This document shows, in pieces, positions 51,046 to 62,700 of a stretch of DNA of 64,000 bases; within the stretch, counting starts at the first letter, position 1, and each line of letters starts with the position of its first letter. The DNA comes from Aldrovandia affinis (taxonomy: Eukaryota > Chordata > Actinopteri > Notacanthiformes > Halosauridae). The notes under the pieces are model-generated. The model worked only from the letters and a program-made list of their open reading frames with translations, made no database searches and was not told the origin of the DNA. The stretch covers positions 9,491,001-9,555,000 of the forward strand of contig JAINUG010000011.1 of NCBI GenBank assembly GCA_029706075.1, read 5' to 3'. A program made the translations under genes and the position numbers.

Positions 51046-52000
51046 TTTCCCCACCCATTCCTACAGAGCACAGGGTACTGAATGCTTTCATTCCAACCAT
51101 GACTTAAGCATGCTTGAGTGATTGTTAATTGCCTGGTGCAGATGATAGGTTTGGAGCAGAGGTTGGAATGAAACATTTTAGAGCAGTGTGCCCTGTTGGA
51201 ATAGACAATCGTGTAAATGTACAGTAAAGTTTGTAGCCCCGGCAATCATATTAGTGAACACCAGTGTCTATCAGTGATCTCAAAACCTGGACCTTAAAGG
51301 GTAAGTTTGACCAAAAATCTAAATGTTATATTTTTCAACCTACCATTTATATTTTAAAAAAATCTTAGATACAAAATCTCGAAACAGGTGTATCAGCAAG
51401 TTCCTGGGTGAGAAAATAAATGTCATGACCTTTCTTCACACCAGAAAAGTGTCATTTCATCAGCAACATTTAAAAACAACCAAACCAGCCATTTAATCAA
51501 CTGTCTACAGTAGGGATGTGACAAAATGATTTTTTTTCTTTATGTATAAATGGACATATTTTTATCAGTTTCCCGTTTAAGCATTCAGAAATTTGCATAA
51601 AATTACATGTGAAATCACAATGAAGCATGGTTCTCTAGGGGACAATGAAGTTCTACCGCGGTGTCATACAGATACAGTAGCCTAGCCTAGACAAAAACAC
51701 TAACATGATTAATGAGAAAAAAGTTTAATAAACCAGTGCTGTCGAGCATTTTGTTTGATGATACATTCACGCACTTTCTTGTTATTCGCAAAATACAGTA
51801 GCCTAGCCTACAGGTGCAAATTTGTAAACACCATTAAATAATAGGCCTAGCCTATACGAAGTTATGAACAGTTGTGTGTTTACACATTTTAGTTTAAGTT
51901 TACCTAGGAAATGTGAAACCTAACCGAACCAAAAACAAACAAACAAAAAACACGCACACAACCAAAGTCTGATTCGATCTCTATGAGTACGAAAATGCCA
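51045..52000. other. intergenic spacer, mostly unclassified
   Basis: 51048-51200 (CCAGTGTTTCCCCACCCATT ... CTGTTGGAATAGAC) looks like another dispersed repeat, but no second copy is in the window. The rest is AT-rich without frame. Confidence 0.35.
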
Positions 52001-52011
52001 TAACAAACATG

Positions 52012-52184
52012 CAGAGGCGTAGCGTGCACTGTCGAATCGGTGAACTGGTCTCAGCATTTTTTCACGTGTACCACCCCCCGGTCCGCGGAAAATGGTCTTG
52101 CATGAAACCGGTTCGTTGTGCAAAAAAGGTTGGGCGCCGTTACGTGCCTCGCCCCGGGTGCTGGCAACCCACGCTACGCCACTG
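52012..52184. mobile_element. hAT MITE, 173 bp
   Basis: Perfect 8-bp duplication CAAACATG at 52004-52011 and 52185-52192. Termini CAGAGGCGTAGCGTG and CCACGCTACGCCACTG are inverted repeats. Confidence 0.9.
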
Positions 52185-52319
52185 CAAACATGACATAAAA
52201 AAACTGAAAATAAATAGGACGCAATATGACAATTAACATTTGTCAAGACAGACGAATGTCCTTGGCCTTCGTCTTCGGCTTCGTCAGCGGTGTAATGTAA
52301 GGTCATTGTAAGAAAATTG

Positions 52320-52830
52320 TTATAAGAACATAAGAATACATAATGACAAGAACGGGCCGTTCAGCCCATCTAGGCTCGTCATGTCCTAATCTAAAGAGTA
52401 TCTAGTACTGCATCTAGCCTGGACTTGAATAGCCCAAGTGTTTCTGCCTCTACTACCTGGCAAGCTGTTCCAATCATTGACAACTCTCTGTGTAAATTCT
52501 TAATATCTGTGCGGAATTTGCCTTTAACTGATTTCCACCTGTGGCCTCTTGTTCTGCTGACCCCACTTATCTTAAACAATCTTTGGTATTTCGCTTGTTA
52601 ATCCCTTTTAGGAATTTAAAAACCTCAATCAAATCCCCTCTAAGTCTCCGTTTGCTAGGCTTAAATAGATTGAGTGCCTTAAGTCTATCCTCATAACTTT
52701 TACCTTTCAGACCAGGTATCAGTTTAGTTGCCCTTTGAATTATAATACATTTTATATACAATTCATTGGACGCCAAAACGTTGGAAAGCAAAACGGCTAA
52801 TTGATTTGTCGACATGAATTTCATTGAATG
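52320..52830 (-). mobile_element. CR1-like LINE 3' end, copy 3
   Basis: On the minus strand RATKLIPGLKGKSYEDRLKA and SKRRLRGDLIEVFKFLKGIN, then FKISGVSRTRGHRWKSVKGK, then [20 protein letters not shown], ending with DTL and the CATTATGTATTCTTATG tail at the plus-strand left end. It is the best preserved of the three; one or two frameshifts. Confidence 0.75.
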
Positions 52831-53572
52831 CAGTTACTGTATAAATGGGGAGGAAATAAGTTTATGATGTAGTAGAGGGTGTAATAGGGGGCATGGCGCT
52901 GCATGATTGATTGCAGAGGTTGAATATGATTGCACAGGAAAGGAAGTACCTAGGGTGGAGCTAGGGTGAAAAAGTTTGTATTTATTTCAAATGTAATAAT
53001 CAAAATAATGAAGCGAGAGAAATCTGAAGTTTATTGACATGCAGGTAATGATACTATTGAGTGGGGGTCACAAATAGTATTTAATGTTATTATTTTTGTA
53101 AAAATGTGGGACATCCATTGTTGCGGGTTGAGGGGAAAATTTAAACTTGAAAGGGGAGAGGTTCCTATTGAATATGATCGAGCCAGCTAGCTAGTTATCT
53201 ACTTTCGTATCAGGTAGCTAAATGTCAGCTCAGATATAGGGGACATTTTCCCAGGTATGTGCCGTGTAATAATATAGAAATTAATAATATTGTTTAACGC
53301 TACCATATCACAATGCCAATCGTGATACACAGCCCTCCGCTTTTCTATGGTGCGGCTTGGGGAATTGGATTCTGGCAAAACTATACACTTAATATTAAAC
53401 ACATTTATACAATATATAACGCAGACATGAATTTGCTCCTGTCTCTGTAACAGACATATGAGAGCTTGAGGGGTTATCTCTTGGAGGTTGAAATTATGAT
53501 TTGCACAATATAGCAAATATCACACAACTCACAATGCACAATGCATATGAGAAAACCTACAAGACAAGACAA
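52830..53572. other. slc2a6 3' UTR or downstream region
   Basis: No repeat ends recognised. Holds two candidate AATAAA signals on the minus strand. Confidence 0.4.
53030..53035 (-). terminator. candidate polyadenylation signal of slc2a6
   Basis: AATAAA on the minus strand, about 540 bp past the stop. A second AATAAA (plus 52981-52986) is an equally possible choice. No transcript evidence. Confidence 0.35.
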
Positions 53573-53734
53573 TCAGGTGTCCCTGATGGTGAAGGTGCGA
53601 CCGGTGCGGAAGTAGTTCTCGATCTCCTCCAGGGATCGTCCACGTGTTTCGGGAACACACACAGCCGTGAAGATGATGTTGATCACACACACCACACAGA
53701 AGAACAGGAAAGGAGCAAACAGTCCATACGCTTC
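53573..53734 (-). CDS. slc2a6: slc2a6 last coding exon
   Basis: Codes [15 protein letters not shown], helix 12 and the C-terminal [16 protein letters not shown] motif, ending TFTIRDT and TGA (plus 53573-53575). The PETKGxSLE(E/Q)I signature confirms the sugar-porter family and strand. Confidence 0.96.
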   Translation of the reverse strand, partial: EAYGLFAPFLFFCVVCVINIIFTAVCVPETRGRSLEEIENYFRTGRTFTIRDT

Positions 53735-56700
53735 CTGTTGGGAGAGAATGATTCAGTGTGCAAAAATAGTCCACACCTATAGAGACTGTAGTCTTTGTGC
53801 AACAGCCTTCAGAAGCAGTATTCTTTAGGCTCATGGATGTCTCACAAGGTGAAGGTGTTTGTTGGCATGGTGAAAGGGAGAGCGAGAGGAGGGGGGGAGG
53901 GAGTGGAGGAGGGAGAGAGAGGGAGGGTAATAGGGCAGGATGGTGGGTGAAGGCAGGATAGAGGGAGGGAGAGAGCATGGGAGTGAAAGGAGGGAAGGGG
54001 AGATGGAAAGAAAGGGAAAAGGGAAGGGAAAGACAGTGGGGGAGGGCAAGATGAGGGGATGAGAGGTAAGGAAATATGGGAGGGACAAAGAGGGAGGGCA
54101 GGAGAGAAGGGGGCGGGAGAGGGCAGATGGAAGAGAGAGGGAGGAGGGGAGAGGAAGAGAAAGGGAGGGAGGGGGATGGAGGGAAAGATAAGTGACTCAC
54201 CACCACGTGCATAAAGAGCTGAGTCAGGACGAAGGCAGTGACCCAGCTGACCCCTACACACAGGCCAGAGGCCACGCCCCGGGCCCCCAGCGGCAGGACC
54301 TCTGACATCAGCAGCCAGGTGATAGGTCCCCATCCCATGGCATAGCCTGCAGAAAGAGGGGGATTAACACACTTTGCTAACCAAAAACACTGGTCCTGTA
54401 TCGAAAATGCATGCCTGTACAATCCCTATACCATCCATAAGATATCCTTAAAAGTATTGAGATTACCAAAAACCAGTGTTGAAGCATACGGTATCCATTG
54501 TCATTTGCATACCTGATCCCACAATCAAAACACTCCAGGGTATGACAGCTGTGCATACATTAAATTCAATTTCCCGATTATTTGCCCTGCTCAGGACATC
54601 ATGCAATAACAACAAGGAAGGTCTGAGAATTCTGATCTGATACAAAAAAAGTATGCATTTGTGCAACTGTAAAACCAGCAGTAAACATGGTTTTGTTTCT
54701 CTCTAAGGTACCAGCTTGTGGTTCAGTTCATGTATCATTAGGCTTCCAAGCCCAAAGGGCAGGCCTATTGTTCTTGCTTATTCACTTTTTTCAGTTATTT
54801 TCCGGTATGGACTTCTATATCTCCACTACGTCAATGGAAACAATGGCACTCATATCACACTTGGTCTCAACTTACGCATGCAATATTTTGGAAGCGTTTG
54901 TCCCGAAGCCATGCCCACTGTGCCTAAAAACAATGCCTTTTTTGTACCATTTTTGGTTAAACAAGCCTCCCAGAGGCCAACTTGGCAGAACATTATAAAT
55001 AGGTTGTAATTAGTCTTTAGCAAATGCAGTATCTAAATCTAAATTGCCAAGGAATAATTGATTGCACGTACGCTTTGGTGGCCTAATGTTCGCTCACATA
55101 AACCACTTAAAACATAAACCAAATCATGTTTTATTGCTTTAAAAAAAATGCAAGCCTTCCACATCAAACATCTCAGAGTTTTATAAATACATCACACGAT
55201 CCTCTCTATCCAAAAGTTTCAACTGAACAAGCTTTATACTGTGTGTATGTGTCACCTATAATGGTCTACTTGCCCTCTTGATTCCATTCCTTCCCCCCTC
55301 TTCCAGTCCATTGCCATCCTCCCCTTTGTCTCCAATGCCATTAACTCCTCTCTTTCCTCTGGTTCTGTCCCCTCTTCCCTCAAATGCGCTCATGTTGTCC
55401 CCCTCCTCAAAAAACCCTCTCTGAATCCTGCTGTTATTTCAAACAACGACCTGTCTCTCTCCTCCCATTCTTTTCCAAAACGTTAGAGCGGACTGTCTAT
55501 AACCAACTGTCTGCTCATCTCTTACAGAATGACCTGCTTGATCCCAACCAATCTGGGTTCAGAGCAGGCCACTCCACCGAGACTGCTCTCCTTGCGGTCA
55601 CTGAGGCTCTTCACGGGGCTAAGTCCCAATCCCTTAGCTCCGTCCTCCTTCTCCTCGACCTGTCGGCAGCATTCGACACCGTGGACCACTGGATCCTGCT
55701 CTCATCTCTCGTCAAGATGGGAATCTCTGGATCTGCATTGACATGGTTCGAGTCCTACCTGGCTGACCGGTCCTACCAGGTGGCCTGGAGAGGATCCCTC
55801 TCCTCTCCCCACACCCTCTCTACCGGAGTCCCACAGGGCTCGGTGCTAGGCCCCGTCCTATTTTCTCTGTACACCAAGTCACTTGGCTGTTATTTCTGCT
55901 CATGGTTTTTCCTATCACTGTTATGCTGATGACACTCAACTCTTTCTCTCCTTCTCTCCATCTGATACCCAGGTCCCGGCACGGATCTCTGCATGCCTGG
56001 CTGACATCTCCGCATGGATGTCCACCCACCACCTGAAGCTGAACCTGGGAAAGACAGAGCTGCTCTTCCTCCCAGCGAAGGGCTCCCCGATGATTGATGC
56101 GTCAATCACCGTGGAAGGCTCCATAGTGTCTCTGTCCCAGTCTGCCAGGAGTCTTGGAGTAACCCTGGACAACCAGCTGCGCTGCTGGAGCCATATTGCA
56201 GTGATCACTCGGACCTGCCGATTCTCCCTCTACAACATCCGGAGGATCCGACCGTTCCTCACCTAAGAGGCCACTCAACTCCTAGTCCAGGCCCTGGTGA
56301 TCTCACGTCTGGACTACTGCAATTCCTTGCTGACAGGCCTTCCGGCCTGTGCCATCAAGCCACTGCAACTAGTCCAGAACGCTGCCGCTCATCTGGTGTT
56401 CAACCAGCCGAAGTTCACCCACGTCACCCCTCTACTCTCCTCTCTGCACTGGCTCCCCATCACAGCACGTATCAGATTCAAATCACTGGTGCTTGCTTTT
56501 CAAGCGGCCAGAGGTACTGCTCCCCCTTACCTCCAGTCACTCATCACTCCCTACACCCCTCCCAGACCCCTCCGCTCCGCCTCCTCTGGTAAACTGACTG
56601 TCCCTTCCCTCCGGGCGCCTGGCAGCCGCTCCTCGTGGTCTCGCCTCTTCCGCAAGAAACTCAAAACCCACCTCTTCAGACTCCACTACCACTGAACTCT

Positions 56701-59700
56701 GTCCATCTAGCTAAATTGTCTTCACCACTGTTTACTTGTTCAACACTATACCCCAAAAATTACACTAACCTTTTCCTTCCCAGTGTTACAGGTATGGTAC
56801 GCAGATGCCTGCTATGATGTCTATTGCTGTATTACTGCACTGATCTCGTGCGCTAACTATGATTGTTCCTACCATGTATTAATGCACATCTTGTAAATTG
56901 CTCTGGATAAGAGCGTCTGCTAAATGCTAAAATGCTAAAATTAAAAAATGTACTGGATTTGCGAAGGAATAGTATATATCTCATATGATTATTGTGGCCA
57001 TGGCCCAAAATGTTTTCCAGAGCTTAAAAAAATAAAAAATTAATTTAAATTTTTCCATACGTCGCTGGTACATGTAAGTTTGAGACAAACTTGCCGAATA
57101 TGAGGACCATGATGCTGAGCAGTGGGATGAGGGTGGCAGGGTCGAAGGGTTTGGTCTGCAATGGGAGGGTGGTGATGTTGAGGGAGGGGCAGGTCATGGT
57201 GTGAGAGTACATGCTCATGCTCAGGCTGGAAAGAAACATCAGGAATCCTGGTAGGGAGAAATCGGAGTAAAGGATTTGTCAGTCAGTCAGTCAGTCAGTC
57301 AGTAAGAGAGTCAGTCAGTCAGTAAGCCAGAGTCAGTCAGTCATTCACTCAGCCAGAATCTGTCTGTCAGTCACTTACTCACTCAGCCAGAGCCAGTCGG
57401 TCAGTCTGTTCATAGCTGCCTGTGAGCCCATGTGAACACTATCTCCTTTGTAGAGGTGATGAGAGTTTCCAGACTTGACCTGTCAATCATTCTGCAGTCA
57501 GCGACTGAACTGTCTATCATCCTGGGCCCAGCGTCTCAGCTATCAATAAGTCTGTTCCCACCTGATGTGAAGAGCAGGGCCTTCTTGCCGGCCTTGTCCA
57601 TCAAACAGGCTGCAATTCCAACAGACAGCAGGCGCACTGCCCCCACCAGAGCAGCATCATACACGGGCTCCTAAATGAAGAAACCACAGTTTACACCCAC
57701 CCTAATAACAGATTAAAAATAGATTTTTGACCTACCCTAACTACATGCAGAGTTTACATCTACCCTAATAACACATAAGTTAAACCAAACTTACATGCCT
57801 GAATAAAATAGTACTCATATGTCACACATAAGTTTACATTTCAGAACCCTTTCTTCTAAAAGGTGACCCCAGAATGCAGACTGGGTGTGGCTGGAAGGTG
57901 TGTAACTGGCAGGTGTGTGGATGTGCCTGGCAGGTGTATGACTGCTGCCAGTGTGGGTATAGCTGGCAGGTGTTTGGGTGTAGCTGGCAGGTGTTTGCGT
58001 GTGACTGGTAGGTGTGTGGGTGTGGCTGGCAGGTGAGTGGGTGTGACTGGGAGGTGTGTGGGTGTGGCTGACAGGTGTGGTGTACCAGAGAGACCCTGGT
58101 CAGGTGGAAGATGGGCTCCAGGTATACGAGGATGGGGGTTATTCCAGTCATCTGTTGCAGAAAGCGCATCACCACGGAGATCAGGATTGGCTTGTAGTAG
58201 AAAGGTGTGGCCAGCTCAGTGCAGCTGATCCGTCCCTAGAACACAGAATATCCTGTCTGTTTCATTCATTTATATATCTCAGTTATAAAGGAGCATATTC
58301 ACTCCTCACTTGGATAGCCCTTTAGACTGATAATGATGATGCTATTCCCTCCACACCGCTTCAGAACATTTAGATAAACTATGTCAGAATGTTATTTATT
58401 GAGTACAGCTGCTTTTAATACTATTGTTCCTAACAAACCTGTCCTAAAACCTTGAGGTCTGGGTCATCGCCACCTATTGTTCTTGCCAGTACTTTATTGG
58501 CTTCCAAGCCTAAAGGTCAGAAGCCTATTTTTCTTGCCAGTATTTTATTTTATTTTTTGCATTATTTTATTGCGTCTCACCCTTTTTTCCAGGATGTACT
58601 TCTACATCGCCACTTCACTCAATCTAAACAAAACTCGGCGTGCATGTTATGTTTGGTCTAAAAACACATGGAACATTTGGGATGCATTCGCCCTAAAAGC
58701 CACGCCCACGGAGCCCCAAAAACACACCTTTTTTGCACCATTTTTGGCTAAACAAGCCTCCCAAGGCTAACATTATAATTAAGTTGTCATTAGTGACTTA
58801 GCAAGTGTAACTAAATTGTGAAGGGATAAGTGATCGCATATACGCTATGGCGGCCACGCCCTCTAATGTTCGCGCACCACCCAAAATTGACATGTTTTGC
58901 ATATCTTACTTTGATGTGCAATCTTCCTACTGTAGGCTTTTGATTTCATGCATGCATATACATCACAGATAGTAGTAGTACATCACACATAGTCCTTAGG
59001 TAGCATGGTACTGGAATTGCAAAGGAATAATCATTATCACATGGCCCTAATATTTTCCACCTACTGACATGATTATTTTCCCTTGATTATTTTGTAATCC
59101 TCACTATCCAAAAGTTTAATTTGAACAAGCTTTATACATGTGTCACCTATAATGGTCTACTGGATTTGCGAAGGAATAGTATGGATGTCATACGGTTATG
59201 TTTTTACTGACCACCGTTGGTCTATGCGCCATGCACGTAAGGCCCAGCTAGACCTCATGTGCAAATGCCTAAACGATTGGAAAGATTTCACTTAGAGACT
59301 CATCGCCTTCAACTCTTCTAACATTCAATATAGGCCTATTCTTAATACCAATGTATGATTTAAACAGCAGTCTGGGTTTTCTTGTCATATTGTGGTGTTG
59401 ACATTTTCATTTAATTCATTTCATTTAATTGTTTATTTCGATCATGTTTCACAATACACAAATATAGACATAATTTATCATATGTGTACTATTGACCGAA
59501 AAGGTTAAGGCTGAAGCTAAATAGCTTATGATTGCCTAACCTCTATGCCTTGTAGTTTTTACCACAAAAAAAATAAAAAAATAAAAAAGCAAACCCTTAA
59601 TGCTAAGAACATAAAAGATACTTACAAACAAAAACGCAAACAAACACAAAAAGAAAAATAACGGAAGTCTTTTTCTATATAGCCCATTTAACGATCCATC

Positions 59701-62700
59701 AAAGACATAATTGCCTTGGAAGGTATGTGTCTCAAACTGTGTTTAAAGTCAGCCCCCCCCACCACCCGTGAAAACTGAATGCCCCCCGTTCCATTTGTTC
59801 TAGCTATGAAAAGAATATTGCTACCAGATGATCATACCATGTTGACCTCCACTTATTTCTGGTGATCCATAATTATTTTCTCCCTGACCCATCATTTCCA
59901 TCTAATAGGTAGAACCCTGAAATTGTGTGTGACATAAGCTTGTAAGTTTGATGTGCTGATCTAATATGGACTGTGCTGGCTGCCAACGCCTCATACCTTA
60001 GTGCCTTGGTTTCATTCAGTTTGCCTGTGCAGGATGACCGAAATGCACCTCCTCAACATTTGATAGGCCCAGCTGTTGAGATTGTATCAATGGTTACATT
60101 TTTGGATGTTTATATTTCAATTTTCAGATTTTAGGTGGTCACATAACGTTGAGGCCATTGTAATGAAGTCATAGCAGCGCTTTTACTTTTTGAGGCACCT
60201 TATGAAATTTGGCATGAACAGTAAGCAATGCACTAGCCTATATAGAGTGTGGTAACTGGATGCATTACTGCTTGGTCGGGGCAGGTGACTGCAGAAGACC
60301 GAAAGGCCATTCAAAGCTTGAAAGGAAGGGTCAGCAGACAACTTAGACATAGACTTGTCGTCAGTAGAAGATTTTTCTTATATTAGATGCCGTAGCAAAG
60401 ACTTTTAAGTCTCCTAAAAAAGGGACAATTTTCAAAAAACCCTTAAGACCCCAGTCACCCCAGGTTTTAAGATTTCCGTCTGGCAGATGATACTGCCATC
60501 TTAAAACCCACACAAGTAGGTTCAGGAACAACTTTTATGCCAATGCTGTGTTCCTGCAGTCTTACCTGTGCTGTATTACCTGTACAGTGTTACCTGTACT
60601 ATATTACCCATGCGGTGTTGCCTGTGCAGTATTACCTGTGCAGCAATGCCCTGCTGGATTCTTTTGAACTCGGCGGTGACATCAGAGCCGGGTCCGCGGA
60701 GCCACACCAGCACTCGGTGGGCATCAGTCTCTCTGCCCAGGGCAATGAGGTACCGCGGTGAGATCGGCATGAAGCAGAGCAGCACCACCATCACAAGAAC
60801 GGGCACCTCGCCAGCAATTGCCAGCCATCGCCACGACAACACTAGGCCTTGCCAGAAAGAAAACAGGATAAAACAACAAGCCTAATGGACTGTGGCTGTA
60901 GAGATGCTTCAGTGCGTAATAATGCAGTGACTGACTGTAGAGATGCTTCAGTATGTAATAATGCAGTGACTGACTGTAGAGATGCTTCAGTGCATAATAA
61001 TGCAGTGACTGACTGTAGAGATGCTTCAGCATTAGTTATTGCCCTTCTTAACATTTCATCTTGGTTATCCAAGTGTCTACCACCCTCAGTGTTCTTACCC
61101 AGAGCGTAGAGAGTGAGGGATCCACACACAGCCGTGAACTGGGGAGAGGATCCTAGCATCCCTCTCACTGCTGGATGGGAGATCTCTGACACATACACCT
61201 TGAACAGGTGCAACAGGTCAAATCTGATTGTGAACATCAGCATATCATTTTTATGTTTATTTAATTTGTCAGTTAAAGCTATGAAAAATAAACAACATGA
61301 AAACAGGCAGCTATATCACAGTATGTCTCCATTTTTTAATCCAAAACAACCAGGAATCACTGGATGAAACTCTGGCACTGGTTTCATGGTTGCATCTGTT
61401 GTTCTGATTTGGTTGCCGTAACTTGCACTATTGTACGGATTTGGTTGGCATGACTCACAGGGATGGAGGCGGCAGTCATGCCCCCTGAAATGCCAGTCAG
61501 GAACCGGCCCAGGTACAGCATCCACACTACCTGAGCCCCGCCCATCAGCAGGTAGCCCACGGTGGAGGGGACAGCAGACAGCATTATGCTCTGCTTCCTG
61601 CCCACTCTGTCATTCAGCAGCATAGCGCACAGGCCCCCTGCTGCAGCGCCGAGTGTGAAAATGGACTGGCCGAGAGAGAGAGAGGGAGCGATAAAACAAG
61701 AGAGAAAGAGGAGAACAGAAACAACATTACACGCTGAGTGATTTTATTATTATTATTATTATTAATCTTTATTTTGACAGGGAATGTCTCACTGAGACTA
61801 AGTCTCTTTTACAAGAGAGCCCTGTTAACAAGTGTATACAAAAAAATATATATATATATATATAGAATACAATAAAGGACAAAATAAAATTAAAATTAAA
61901 ATATATGCGGGAGAAAAAGCTCAGTCAGTTACTTGAAAGCAAGTGGATTCCTCTATGACATATTCCTCCAACAACTGTTTGAATATTTGCAAGGACACAA
62001 CTGTGTCAAGTCTAAGGAAACCTTGCATTTCATTCCACAGGTATGGTGCAAAGAAGCTAAAAGCCTTTTTTCCAAAATCAAATGTTGTAAAAGTAACCTC
62101 TAACATTATCCAGTCCTGCAACCGAGTGGAATATGAATATTTTCTCATATTTAAAAGAGATGTTAAATAAAATTGTAATTTATTTAAAAGCCCAAACTTG
62201 TGATGAGTAACACGAAACTCAAAACCTGTTTTCCTGAGGGATAGCTGCTATAACATTCACACATCTCTCTAACAATGTGCACATAGTACTTACAATTGGT
62301 AGCCTTTTTTTAGTTGTTTAAGTTCTTGCATTTCAAATGTAAATAAAAATACAAGTAGTTTACAGTAAGTGAGATGTACAATTTTCCATGTTGAGCACAT
62401 GTTATTACAGTTCGCTACATCTGATTTATCACTACAGCTAACCTGTAAGTTTAAGTTCTATGGCTTTGAAAATGGGATAATTACTTAGATTTTAGCTAAA
62501 CAATGATAGCGTGTCATAATTCTTTATGGATCTTAATTATAGCCAACTGTGGAAAGAGAGAGTCACAATTGAGGCATGCTTTAGTAAATCAAATGGAATA
62601 CTTAATTTACAAAATCTCCACCCTGTTTTAGCGCATTCACCCCAGGTATATATATGCATGAACAAATTTACATAACTATTAATCTAAAGGAAAGTTGCAA

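Noticed and set aside
53831-54333. Ser/Pro/Leu-rich minus-strand frames extending the slc2a6 exon
   Set aside because: They are read-through of the pyrimidine-rich intron; the true exon ends at 54201 with GTGAGT.
57277-57405. CRISPR-like repeat array from (TCAG)n
   Set aside because: Simple tetranucleotide repeat without spacers, in a vertebrate intron.
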